Below are positions 22,694-29,724 of a stretch of DNA of 30,474 nucleotides, piece by piece. The translations under genes and the position numbers were made by a program. Position 1 is the first letter of the stretch. Each line of letters begins with the position of its first letter. The notes beneath the pieces were generated by a model, which ran no database searches, was not told the origin of the DNA, and saw only the letters and a list, made by a program, of their open reading frames with translations. The stretch lies in contig JAZNMO010000198.1 in assembly GCA_045579665.1 (NCBI GenBank), positions 1 through 30,474 on the forward strand, written 5' to 3'. The DNA is from COE1 sp045579665 (lineage in GTDB: Bacteria; Bacillota; Clostridia; Lachnospirales; Lachnospiraceae).

Positions 22694-22722
22694 ATTATAA
22701 GATATTTTAGGAAACTATTCAA
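22694..22722 (-). promoter_or_regulatory. Promoter of the four-gene DUF operon
   Basis: Minus-strand TTGAAT (22722-22717), 17 bases, perfect TATAAT (22699-22694). The start codon at 22655 follows after a short leader with GAGGAAG as SD. Confidence 0.82.
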
Positions 22723-22805
22723 GCACTCGCTCGACTTTGTCTTGCGATGTCGCAGTGCTCATCAAAAACATTCAGCAAGCTGATGTCTTTTCTCGCTACT
22801 CGTGC

Positions 22806-22838
22806 AAAAAAGGAGATTGTTTGACAACAATCTCCTTT
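22806..22838 (-). terminator. Terminator of ilvE
   Basis: Minus strand: AAAGGAGATTGT TGTCAA ACAATCTCCTTT, a perfect 12 bp stem, followed by further T residues (TTTTTT in total). It lies about 10 bases past the ilvE stop. Confidence 0.9.
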
Positions 22839-22847
22839 GCTATTATC

Positions 22848-23876
22848 CTATAATTCGATTTCAACAACCCATCCTTCAGGAGCTTCAATGCGTCCCATCT
22901 GGATACCTGTCAATGTCTCATATAACTTCTTAGTAATAGGTCCCATCTCGCCCATACCACTTGGTAAGCAAATCTCCTTACCATGGTCTACAATCTTACC
23001 TACAGGTGAGATAACTGCTGCTGTACCGCAAAGACCACACTCTGCAAAGTCCTTAAGCTCCTCAAGATATACTTCTCTCTCTTCAACCTCAAGTCCAAGG
23101 TACTCCTTAGCAACTACCATCAATGAACGACGTGTGATAGATGGTAAAATTGTATCTGACTTAGGAGTTACAACCTTATTATCCTTTGTAATAAAGAGGA
23201 AGTTCGCTCCACCTGTCTCCTCAACCTTTGTTCTAGTTGCTGAATCAAGATACATATTCTCATCAAAACCATTCTTATGAGCCTCTGTGATAGCATGTAA
23301 ACTCATCGCATAGTTAAGACCTGCCTTAATATGTCCTGTTCCATGTGGTGCTGCACGATCAAAATCACTCACACAAAGAGTCAGTGGCTTAGCACCTCCC
23401 TTAAAGTAAGGTCCTACAGGTGTTGTAAAGATTCTAAACTGATATTCATTTGCAGGCTTAACACCAATTACCGGGTTTGTACCAAACATATAAGGACGTA
23501 AATACAATGTAGCACCTGAACCAAATGGTGGTACATATGCTGCGTTTGCCTTTACTACAGCCTTAACAGCCTCTACAAAACGTCCATCAGGTAATGTTGG
23601 CATCTCCAGTCTTGTACAGCTGTCTTTCATACGCTGCTCATTCAAGTCAGGACGGAATGTTACGATACGTCCATCTTCTGTTGTATAAGCCTTTAAGCCC
23701 TCAAAACAGGTCTGTGCATACTGGAAAACACCTGCGCACTCATTCAGCACGATATTAGCATCCTCTGTAATGACGCCTTCATCCCATGCTCCATTTTTAT
23801 AGTTGGTTACATATCTCTTCTCAGTCTGTACATAACCAAATCCAAGATTTGCCCAGTCAAGATTTTTCTTTTCCAT
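22848..23876 (-). CDS. ilvE: Branched-chain amino acid aminotransferase
   Basis: PLP enzyme (fold type IV) that interconverts Leu, Ile and Val with their 2-oxo acids using glutamate/2-oxoglutarate. 342 residues, the longer eukaryote-like/Gram-positive BCAT group. The PLP lysine lies in GTGHIKAGLNYAMSLHA (about residue 190). Other landmarks are FEGLKAYTTEDGRIVTFRPD (near 60), YLRPYMFGTNP (near 125) and VEETGGANFLFI (near 225). A CGLCG pair near residue 290 corresponds to the CxxC redox switch position known from human BCAT; whether it works here is unknown. Monocistronic, with its own promoter and terminator. SD AAAGGAAG upstream of the ATG. Confidence 0.96.
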   Translation of the reverse strand: MEKKNLDWANLGFGYVQTEKRYVTNYKNGAWDEGVITEDANIVLNECAGVFQYAQTCFEGLKAYTTEDGRIVTFRPDLNEQRMKDSCTRLEMPTLPDGRFVEAVKAVVKANAAYVPPFGSGATLYLRPYMFGTNPVIGVKPANEYQFRIFTTPVGPYFKGGAKPLTLCVSDFDRAAPHGTGHIKAGLNYAMSLHAITEAHKNGFDENMYLDSATRTKVEETGGANFLFITKDNKVVTPKSDTILPSITRRSLMVVAKEYLGLEVEEREVYLEELKDFAECGLCGTAAVISPVGKIVDHGKEICLPSGMGEMGPITKKLYETLTGIQMGRIEAPEGWVVEIEL

Positions 23877-23964
23877 GATACATGTCTTCCTTTCATCTAA
23901 GTAATGTTTTCAGATTAAGAAACAGCCTGTTATCGGTCGTTTTCTATTCCATAAACTTCTATTT

Positions 23965-23993
23965 ATTATCGTACTAACGCCATAAATTGTCAA
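23965..23993 (-). promoter_or_regulatory. Promoter of ilvE
   Basis: Minus-strand TTGACA (23993-23988), 17 bases, GATAAT (23970-23965). The leader to the ATG at 23876 is about 80 bases; no T-box motif or other recognised riboregulator is present in it. Confidence 0.8.
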
Positions 23994-24003
23994 CCTCTTC
24001 GGT

Positions 24004-24489
24004 TTACTTTTTCTCATACTTGAGGAATACATACTCCAAATCAAAATAGGTCTGTTCCTCACTATCTGCAGTAATTTGCCACTCTGCCAGCTCATCCAGA
24101 TTAGGAAAATGCGCATCTGCCTGATAGCTGTAGTCAATCTTTGTTACGTGAACCGTATCGCAATAAGGCAGCATCTGCTCATAGATACTCTGCCCGCCTG
24201 CAATATAGATATCCTCACTGTTGTATTTCTTTAATTCTTCCAGTAATTCCTCAATCGAATGAACAACAACTGCGCCCTTCACCTGATAGTTCTTATTTCT
24301 TGTCAGAACAATATTCACTCTTCCAAGAATCGGCTGCTGCTGTGAAAAGGTTTCTAAGGTTTTTCTTCCATATACAATTACCTTTCCCGCTGTCATCTGA
24401 CGAAATATCTTCTGGTCATTGGGTATCTTTACAAGAAGATTGCCATTTCTTCCAATTGCCCAATTATTGTCTGCTGCTACTACTATGTT
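24004..24489 (-). CDS. folA: Dihydrofolate reductase
   Basis: Reduces dihydrofolate to tetrahydrofolate with NADPH. 161 residues from the ATG at 24489 (MNIVVAADNNWAIGRNGNLL), with GTAGGAG upstream; an extension to 24537 is not family-like. Key segments: AIGRNGNLLVKIPNDQKIF (substrate-pocket Asp in PND), GKVIVYGRKTLETF (NADPH binding), NIVLTRN, and IYIAGGQSIYEQMLPYCD. It begins 14 bases after the thyX stop. ThyX-type thymidylate synthesis does not oxidise tetrahydrofolate to dihydrofolate as ThyA does, so DHFR is needed less in ThyX organisms; the pairing is nonetheless common in Clostridia. Confidence 0.96.
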   Translation of the reverse strand, partial: NIVVAADNNWAIGRNGNLLVKIPNDQKIFRQMTAGKVIVYGRKTLETFSQQQPILGRVNIVLTRNKNYQVKGAVVVHSIEELLEELKKYNSEDIYIAGGQSIYEQMLPYCDTVHVTKIDYSYQADAHFPNLDELAEWQITADSEEQTYFDLEYVFLKYEKK

Positions 24490-24503
24490 CATCCGGCACT
24501 CTC

Positions 24504-25181
24504 CTACTTCTCTAATCTTGGCTTTCTGCCACAGCACTTTTTCTCTGTACAGTAGCCTGCGACCTCACACTTAGGCATAAAGTAATGCTTCACCAGATAT
24601 GCCCACTCCTCTGAATATGCCTCTAATTCCTTCATAATATCCTGCATCAGTCTGCGGTACTCCCAATAGGCTCTGGTACATAATCTCTGATGTGACATCT
24701 CAATCAGATTGCGGACATTACGCTTATCCACTATCTTCGTTCCCATGCCAAGAGGAAGCAGCATCGCCGCATCCTCTCTTGGTACACCACACTCTGTCTC
24801 AAGCTTACTGCAGGTATCTGCAATCTGCTGCATAAGGTCAGTATAAAGCGCCTTCGCCTCCTCATTCTTCTCAACAGTTGGCGGAATCACATACTCAAAA
24901 TTCTTATAATTAATGTATCTTGTGCTCGCCTGCAGTCTGGTTGGTGCTCCACCGATATGTGTATACCACTCTCTGATGACTCTGGCAGAATAACCATCCA
25001 GTATCATCTCCACATTCACATACTCTAATACACGGTGATGTCCCGACTCAATACAGTCCAAGCCTCTCTTATAGTTCTTCTCTTTATCACTGATATCGGC
25101 TCCCCAGCATACACCTGCACGCTCTCCCACAAGTGTAATCGGGTTCTTTGGTGTCTCACTTATAATTGTAACTTTAGCCAT
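24504..25181 (-). CDS. thyX: Flavin-dependent thymidylate synthase, divergent motif
   Basis: Methylates dUMP to dTMP using methylene-THF with FAD and NADPH. 225 residues. The fold markers are present: ESGHHRVLEYVNVEMILDGY, then SARVIREWYTHIGGAPTRLQ leading into ASTRYINY, and the C-terminal RNLIEMSHQRLCTRAYWEYR, which matches the substrate-binding R-x-x-x-x-R-x-x-x-A-x-W helix. The ThyX signature RHRx7S is not in standard form: THIGGAPTRLQAS occupies its place with nine residues before the Ser. I believe this variant is widespread in Clostridia, from memory. The C terminus is Cys-rich (CEVAGYCTEKKCCGRKP). Lies between the beta-CASP gene and folA. Confidence 0.9.
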   Translation of the reverse strand: MAKVTIISETPKNPITLVGERAGVCWGADISDKEKNYKRGLDCIESGHHRVLEYVNVEMILDGYSARVIREWYTHIGGAPTRLQASTRYINYKNFEYVIPPTVEKNEEAKALYTDLMQQIADTCSKLETECGVPREDAAMLLPLGMGTKIVDKRNVRNLIEMSHQRLCTRAYWEYRRLMQDIMKELEAYSEEWAYLVKHYFMPKCEVAGYCTEKKCCGRKPRLEK

Positions 25182-25204
25182 ATTCGGTTAATTACTCCTT
25201 CCTC

Positions 25205-26803
25205 TTATCTGTCCCACTTATCGCATAATGAATTAATCTGGTCTGCAAACTTTGCCAAATCCTTATTGGCGCCGCCCTCATTCTTATGAATGACAGAAAT
25301 TAAGCGCTGTCCTGCTGCCAGAAGTCTTGTAAATACATCGGATACCACAACAATTCTCTTCTTCACAACAACAGGTGCTGCCTCGTACTCGATGGTATTG
25401 GTAATCAAATCTACCCTCGTACCGGAATACGGTGCATACGCACGAATCCCATGCTCTATCTTAAGGCATTCGGTGAACAAATTGCAAACACTATCTTCAC
25501 CATGTACTACAAATACTCTATCAGGCTTCCGCTCAAAGGCTGTAATCCAATCAATCAAGCCTGCCTTATCCGCATGGCCGCTAAGGCCCGGAAGCTTGGT
25601 AATATTAGCTCTAACCTCTACCGGCTCCCCAAAAAGCTTAACTTCCTTAGCACCGTCTACCAATACTCGTCCTAAGGTTCCCACTGACTGATAACCTACA
25701 AAAAGAATCGTACACTCTTCTCTCCACAAATTATGCTTCAAATGGTGTCTGATTCGACCTGCCTCACACATACCACTGGCTGAAATAATAACCTTCGGCT
25801 TATCATCAAAGTTAATCTGCTTAGACTCATCACTGGTAATGGATAGCTTTAAGCCTGGGAAGGTCAAAGGATTGATTCCCTTATTTACAAGCTCCATTGC
25901 CTCTTCATCATAGCAGTCAAAGACATTCTTCTGGAAAATACCTGTTGCTTCAACAGCAAGAGGACTATCCACATATACTTCAAACTTCGGATAAGTTGTC
26001 ACCAATCCGTCAGCTTTAATCTTACGAATAAAATATAAAATCTCCTGAGTTCTTCCTACCGCAAAAGAAGGAATCACTACATTACCGCCCTGCGCAAAGG
26101 TCTTATTCATAATATCCGCCAAATCCTTTACATAATCAGGCTTCTCGGCACTATGCATTCTGTCACCATAGGTAGATTCCATCACGACATAGTCTGCCTC
26201 CTTGGTATAAATCGGGTCCTTAATGAGCGGCTGGTTCTTGTTACCGATATCTCCGGAGAATACTATCTTCTTCGTCACGTCGCCTTCTGTCAGCCATACC
26301 TCAATACTTGCAGAGCCTAATAAATGTCCTACATCCGTAAAACGAATCTTAATGCCCTCTGCAAGCTCTATCTCTTTATTATAATCACAAGGTACAATTC
26401 GCTTAATCGTTCCCTGTGCATCCTCCATCGTATATAAAGGCTCTATCTTCTCCACACCGGAATGTCTCTTCGCCTTACGATTCTTCCATTCTGCCTCTGT
26501 CATTTGAATATGCGCACAGTCACGAAGCATGATAGAACACAAATCAGCCGAAGCCTCTGTCATGTAAATATGCCCCCTAAACCCCTTTGCATACAAAAGT
26601 GGTAAATGCCCCGAATGGTCTACATGTGCGTGTGTCAGCAATACATAATCAATACTCGCCTCATCTACAGGAATCTCACAATTTTCAAATACATTAACGC
26701 CCTGCTCCATACCACAGTCAACTAAAATATTCTTCCCACAAGCCTGAATATAATGACAGCTTCCCGTTACCTCGTGTGCAGCGCCTATAAAAGTCATTTT
26801 CAT
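25205..26803 (-). CDS. Metallo-beta-lactamase / beta-CASP RNase-like protein
   Basis: 532 residues from the ATG at 26803 (MKMTFIGAAHEVTGSCHYIQ), with AAGGAGG seven bases upstream. All hallmarks of the CPSF/Ysh1-like beta-CASP family are present: motif 2 LTHAHVDHSGHLP, motif 3 His in DVGHLLGSAS, motif 4 VFSGDIGNK, motif A Glu in VVMESTYGDR, motif B SASGMCEAGRIRHHLKH, and motif C LSGHADKAGL. Members are two-metal RNases, often 5'-3' exo/endonucleases; the substrate here is unknown. The last 75 residues (after the AYAPYSGTRVDLI strand) are an uncommon charged tail. First gene of an operon with thyX and folA, a link with no obvious functional reason. Confidence 0.92.
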   Translation of the reverse strand: MKMTFIGAAHEVTGSCHYIQACGKNILVDCGMEQGVNVFENCEIPVDEASIDYVLLTHAHVDHSGHLPLLYAKGFRGHIYMTEASADLCSIMLRDCAHIQMTEAEWKNRKAKRHSGVEKIEPLYTMEDAQGTIKRIVPCDYNKEIELAEGIKIRFTDVGHLLGSASIEVWLTEGDVTKKIVFSGDIGNKNQPLIKDPIYTKEADYVVMESTYGDRMHSAEKPDYVKDLADIMNKTFAQGGNVVIPSFAVGRTQEILYFIRKIKADGLVTTYPKFEVYVDSPLAVEATGIFQKNVFDCYDEEAMELVNKGINPLTFPGLKLSITSDESKQINFDDKPKVIISASGMCEAGRIRHHLKHNLWREECTILFVGYQSVGTLGRVLVDGAKEVKLFGEPVEVRANITKLPGLSGHADKAGLIDWITAFERKPDRVFVVHGEDSVCNLFTECLKIEHGIRAYAPYSGTRVDLITNTIEYEAAPVVVKKRIVVVSDVFTRLLAAGQRLISVIHKNEGGANKDLAKFADQINSLCDKWDR

Positions 26804-26914
26804 GTCTATTCCTCCTTGTTCTTCCGAAGGAAAAATGCCTGCCTTCTTTTTCAGACAGCGAAATTTTCCTCCTCTTTTTCCCACTTTTGTTCGTTCGCTG
26901 ATTTCCTTTTTATT

Positions 26915-26920
26915 AGTGTA
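26915..26920 (-). promoter_or_regulatory. Candidate -10 of the beta-CASP-thyX-folA operon
   Basis: Minus strand GTGATACACT: TACACT (26920-26915) with an upstream TG one base before, i.e. extended -10. The -35 region (TGTAAT or ATGTAA) is weak. It is about 110 bases before the start codon. Confidence 0.45.
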
Positions 26921-26985
26921 TCACAAATGCGCTAATAATTACATGAAACATCACTAATTTTTACATTTTTATTTTATCTGTTTAT

Positions 26986-26993
26986 GATATAAT
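26986..26993 (+). promoter_or_regulatory. Extended -10 promoter of the GH31 gene
   Basis: TG-A-TATAAT: TG at 26985-26986 and a perfect TATAAT at 26988-26993, in a very AT-rich stretch with no clear -35 box. It leaves a leader of about 135 bases before the start at 27136. No catabolite-response element was recognised nearby. Confidence 0.65.
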
Positions 26994-27011
26994 ATCGTCA
27001 GATATTATACA

Positions 27012-27058
27012 GGCCGAATGGCCATGGAACCTACTGTAATCACGAAGTGATTATAGTA
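27012..27058 (+). other. Structured 5' leader of the GH31 gene
   Basis: Two hairpins in the leader: GGCC-GAAT-GGCC (27012-27023), and TACTGTAATCAC GAA GTGATTATAGTA (27032-27058), a 12 bp stem with one G-U pair and a three-base loop. No T tract follows, so it is not a terminator. It could stabilise the mRNA or bind a regulator. Confidence 0.5.
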
Positions 27059-27135
27059 AAATGTATATTGATTAGTACTGCGCCAGACGCTGTACATGAT
27101 GATGAAATAAAATCCCTGAAAGGAAGGTATATGAT

Positions 27136-29475
27136 ATGAAATTTAGCAACGGCTGCTGGTTACAAAAGGAAGGAACCGAATGCTTCGCTCCACAGGAAGC
27201 ATACTTTACCCGTGTAGAGTCTGATAAGGTTACCATCTGCGCACCAACAAGTAAAATCACTCACAGAGGTGATACTCTTGGTGGAATAAACTTAACATTA
27301 GTGATTACCACTCCAATGCCGGAGGTTATTCGTGTACAGACCTACCACCATCTTGGTGCTGTTAAGAAGGAGCCTGCATTTGAGATTCAGGCAAATAACT
27401 TACCTATTAAGGCAGAAGAGGATGACGATAAAGTAATCGTTTACAGTGGTTCTCTTGCTTTAGAAATTGGCAAGAAATCATGGTATATGAGATACACAAG
27501 AAACGGCAAGCTGGTTACAGAGTCCAAGGGACGTGACCTTGCTCTTATGAAGACTGACTGGAGAGGCTTCGCTTATGATAAGGGCGACAATCAAGACACT
27601 TATATCCGTCAGCAGTTAAGTCTTGGCGTTGGCGAGTTATTATATGGTCTTGGCGAGAGATTCACTCCATTTGTTAAAAATGGTCAGTCCGTAGAAATCT
27701 GGAATGCAGACGGCGGTACAAGTACAGAGCAGTCTTATAAGAATATTCCGTTCTATCTTTCTAATAAGGGATATGGCGTATTTGTAAATCACCCGGAGAA
27801 TGTATCCTTCGAGATGGGTACGGAGATGGTAACAAGAGCTGAGTTCTCTGTTGAAGGCTCTTACTTAGACTATTTCTTAATCAATGGTCCTGAGATGAAG
27901 AATGTATTGGAGAGATATACAGATATTACAGGTAAGCCATCACTTCCTGCTCCTTGGACATTTGGTTTATGGCTTTCTACATCATTTACTACAAACTATG
28001 ATGAAGAAACCGTTATGAGCTTCGTAGATGGTATGTTGGACAGAGGTATTCCTCTTAGAACCTTCCACTTCGACTGCTTCTGGATGAAAGAGTTCCACTG
28101 GAGTGATTTCCTGTGGGATGACAGAGTATTCCCGGACCCGGTCGGAATGCTAAAGCGTATCAAGGATAAGGGTTTAAACATCTGTGTATGGATTAACTCT
28201 TATATCGGTCAGGAGTCCGTACTTTTCAAAGAAGGTATGGAGAAGGGATATTTCCTCAAACGTCCTAACGGCGAAGTATGGCAATGGGATATGTGGCAGC
28301 CTAGCATGGCTATCGTAGACTTCACCAATCCCGAGGCTTGGAAATGGTTCCAGGATAAGCTTGAAGTGCTCTTAGACATGGGAGTTGACTGCTTCAAGAC
28401 AGACTTCGGTGAGCGAATCCCTACAGATGCCGTATACTATGATGGCTCTGACCCTAAGAAAATGCATAACTACTATACATATTTATATAATAAGTGCGTT
28501 TACGAATTATTAGAGAGAAAACGCGGTAAGGGCGAGGCTGTTCTCTTTGCACGTTCTGCTACTGTTGGCGGTCAGAAGTTCCCTGTTCACTGGGGCGGTG
28601 ACTGCTGGTCAGATTATGAGTCAATGGAAGAAAGCTTACGTGGCGGTCTTTCCCTTTGCATGTCAGGCTTTGGCTTCTGGGCTCACGATATCGGTGGCTT
28701 CGAGCATACCTCTACTGCTGATGTTTACAAGCGTTGGGTAGCATTTGGATTACTTTCTTCTCACAGCCGTCTCCACGGAAGTTCTTCTTACAGAGTTCCT
28801 TGGGTATATGATGACGAAGCTGTTGATGTTGTTCGCTTCTTCACAAGATTAAAGGCTAAGATTATGCCATATCTCTACAAGACAGCGATTACTGCATCTA
28901 CCAAGGGTATTCCTTGTATGAGAAGTATGGTACTTGAGTTCACCAAAGATAAAACCTGCCACTACTTAGATAAGCAGTATATGTTAGGTGACAACTTACT
29001 GGTTGCTCCTATCTTCAACGATGAGAGTATTGCAGAGTACTATCTCCCTGCCGGTATCTGGACGAACTTCTTCACAGGCAAGGAGTATAAGGGTGCTACA
29101 TGGTATGAGGAGAAGCATGATTACTTAAGTCTTCCTCTTATGGTAAAGGAGAACTCTATCGTGGCTATCGGTGCTCATGACGACAGACCTGACTATGACT
29201 ATGCTGACGGCGTAGAGCTTCGTATCTATGCACTTCACGATGGTATGAAGGCTGAGACCGAAGTATATAGCATGAACAACACGGTTGACCTTAGTGTATC
29301 TGCGAAGCGTCAGGGTCGCACTATCTATATTAGTGTAGACGGCAACAAGCCTTACTCTATCCGCATGGTAAACATGCAGGCTACTGAAGCGGTAAATGGC
29401 TTTGTCATGGTAGAAGGCAATGACTCTATTATTACACCGGATGCAAATGCGAGCGTTATTGAGATTAAGTTTTAA
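27136..29475 (+). CDS. yicI: GH31 alpha-xylosidase
   Basis: 779 residues, close in plan and length to E. coli YicI, which releases alpha-xylose from isoprimeverose-type xyloglucan fragments. An N-terminal beta-sandwich (about 1-250) is followed by the (beta/alpha)8 barrel. The catalytic nucleophile Asp lies in CFKTDFGERIPTDAVYYDG (about residue 420), and KTDFGERIPTD is the YicI signature. The acid/base Asp lies in HWGGDCWSDYESM (near 490). The following block GFWAHDIGGFE is also family-typical. No signal peptide, so it acts on imported oligosaccharides in the cytoplasm. SD AAAGGAAGG precedes the ATG. No transporter or other glycoside hydrolase is adjacent, so it appears monocistronic. Alpha-glucosidase activity cannot be excluded. 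Confidence 0.93.
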   Translation: MKFSNGCWLQKEGTECFAPQEAYFTRVESDKVTICAPTSKITHRGDTLGGINLTLVITTPMPEVIRVQTYHHLGAVKKEPAFEIQANNLPIKAEEDDDKVIVYSGSLALEIGKKSWYMRYTRNGKLVTESKGRDLALMKTDWRGFAYDKGDNQDTYIRQQLSLGVGELLYGLGERFTPFVKNGQSVEIWNADGGTSTEQSYKNIPFYLSNKGYGVFVNHPENVSFEMGTEMVTRAEFSVEGSYLDYFLINGPEMKNVLERYTDITGKPSLPAPWTFGLWLSTSFTTNYDEETVMSFVDGMLDRGIPLRTFHFDCFWMKEFHWSDFLWDDRVFPDPVGMLKRIKDKGLNICVWINSYIGQESVLFKEGMEKGYFLKRPNGEVWQWDMWQPSMAIVDFTNPEAWKWFQDKLEVLLDMGVDCFKTDFGERIPTDAVYYDGSDPKKMHNYYTYLYNKCVYELLERKRGKGEAVLFARSATVGGQKFPVHWGGDCWSDYESMEESLRGGLSLCMSGFGFWAHDIGGFEHTSTADVYKRWVAFGLLSSHSRLHGSSSYRVPWVYDDEAVDVVRFFTRLKAKIMPYLYKTAITASTKGIPCMRSMVLEFTKDKTCHYLDKQYMLGDNLLVAPIFNDESIAEYYLPAGIWTNFFTGKEYKGATWYEEKHDYLSLPLMVKENSIVAIGAHDDRPDYDYADGVELRIYALHDGMKAETEVYSMNNTVDLSVSAKRQGRTIYISVDGNKPYSIRMVNMQATEAVNGFVMVEGNDSIITPDANASVIEIKF

Positions 29476-29490
29476 GCGATGAATTATTTC

Positions 29491-29522
29491 AAACGGGATG
29501 TGTCTTGTTACACATCCCGTTT
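29491..29522. terminator. Bidirectional terminator between GH31 gene and small ORF
   Basis: AAACGGGATGTGT CTTGTT ACACATCCCGTTT: a 13 bp stem flanked by A and T runs, so it can work in both directions. It serves the plus-strand GH31 gene (stop 29475) and probably the minus-strand small ORF ending at 29527. Confidence 0.88.
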
Positions 29523-29526
29523 TATA

Positions 29527-29607
29527 TTACACATTTGCTTTGTTGGATTCCCCACCAAAGCAAACGATAATTCCTGTAAATACCACCATACAAATGATAA
29601 CGAACAT
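29527..29607 (-). CDS. Candidate 26-residue membrane peptide
   Basis: Minus-strand ATG at 29607 with a very good SD (AGGAGG, seven bases upstream), reading MFVIICMVVFTGIIVCFGGE, then SNKANV and a stop. The first 18 residues form one hydrophobic helix; the end is polar. It is flanked by a terminator on each side (29688-29644 upstream, 29522-29491 downstream), as expected for a discrete small gene. The length gives little statistical support, and no promoter is obvious in the 35 bases upstream, so transcription would have to be readthrough or start within the hairpin region. Could be a regulatory or toxin-like membrane peptide; no function claimed. Confidence 0.5.
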   Translation of the reverse strand: MFVIICMVVFTGIIVCFGGESNKANV

Positions 29608-29643
29608 ATGAATACCTCCTCTTAACGTAACTTTCCTAACAAT

Positions 29644-29688
29644 AAAAATGGAACCAACCATCAGGGATGTCCCTTTGATTGATTCCAT
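29644..29688 (-). terminator. Terminator of the PD-(D/E)XK gene
   Basis: Minus strand: ATGGAATCAATCA pairs with TGGTTGGTTCCAT (13 pairs, several G-U), enclosing a second stem AGGGA/TCCCT, and is followed by TTTTTATT. It lies about 40 bases past the gene's stop. Confidence 0.75.
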
Positions 29689-29724
29689 TGTAATTTTTAA
29701 AGTGTCCGATAAGAAGGATTTAAC

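Noticed and set aside
29648..29688. Inverted repeat as insertion-sequence end
   Set aside because: The arms pair with each other locally and are followed by a T run, which is the form of a terminator; no transposase with matching ends is visible in the window.
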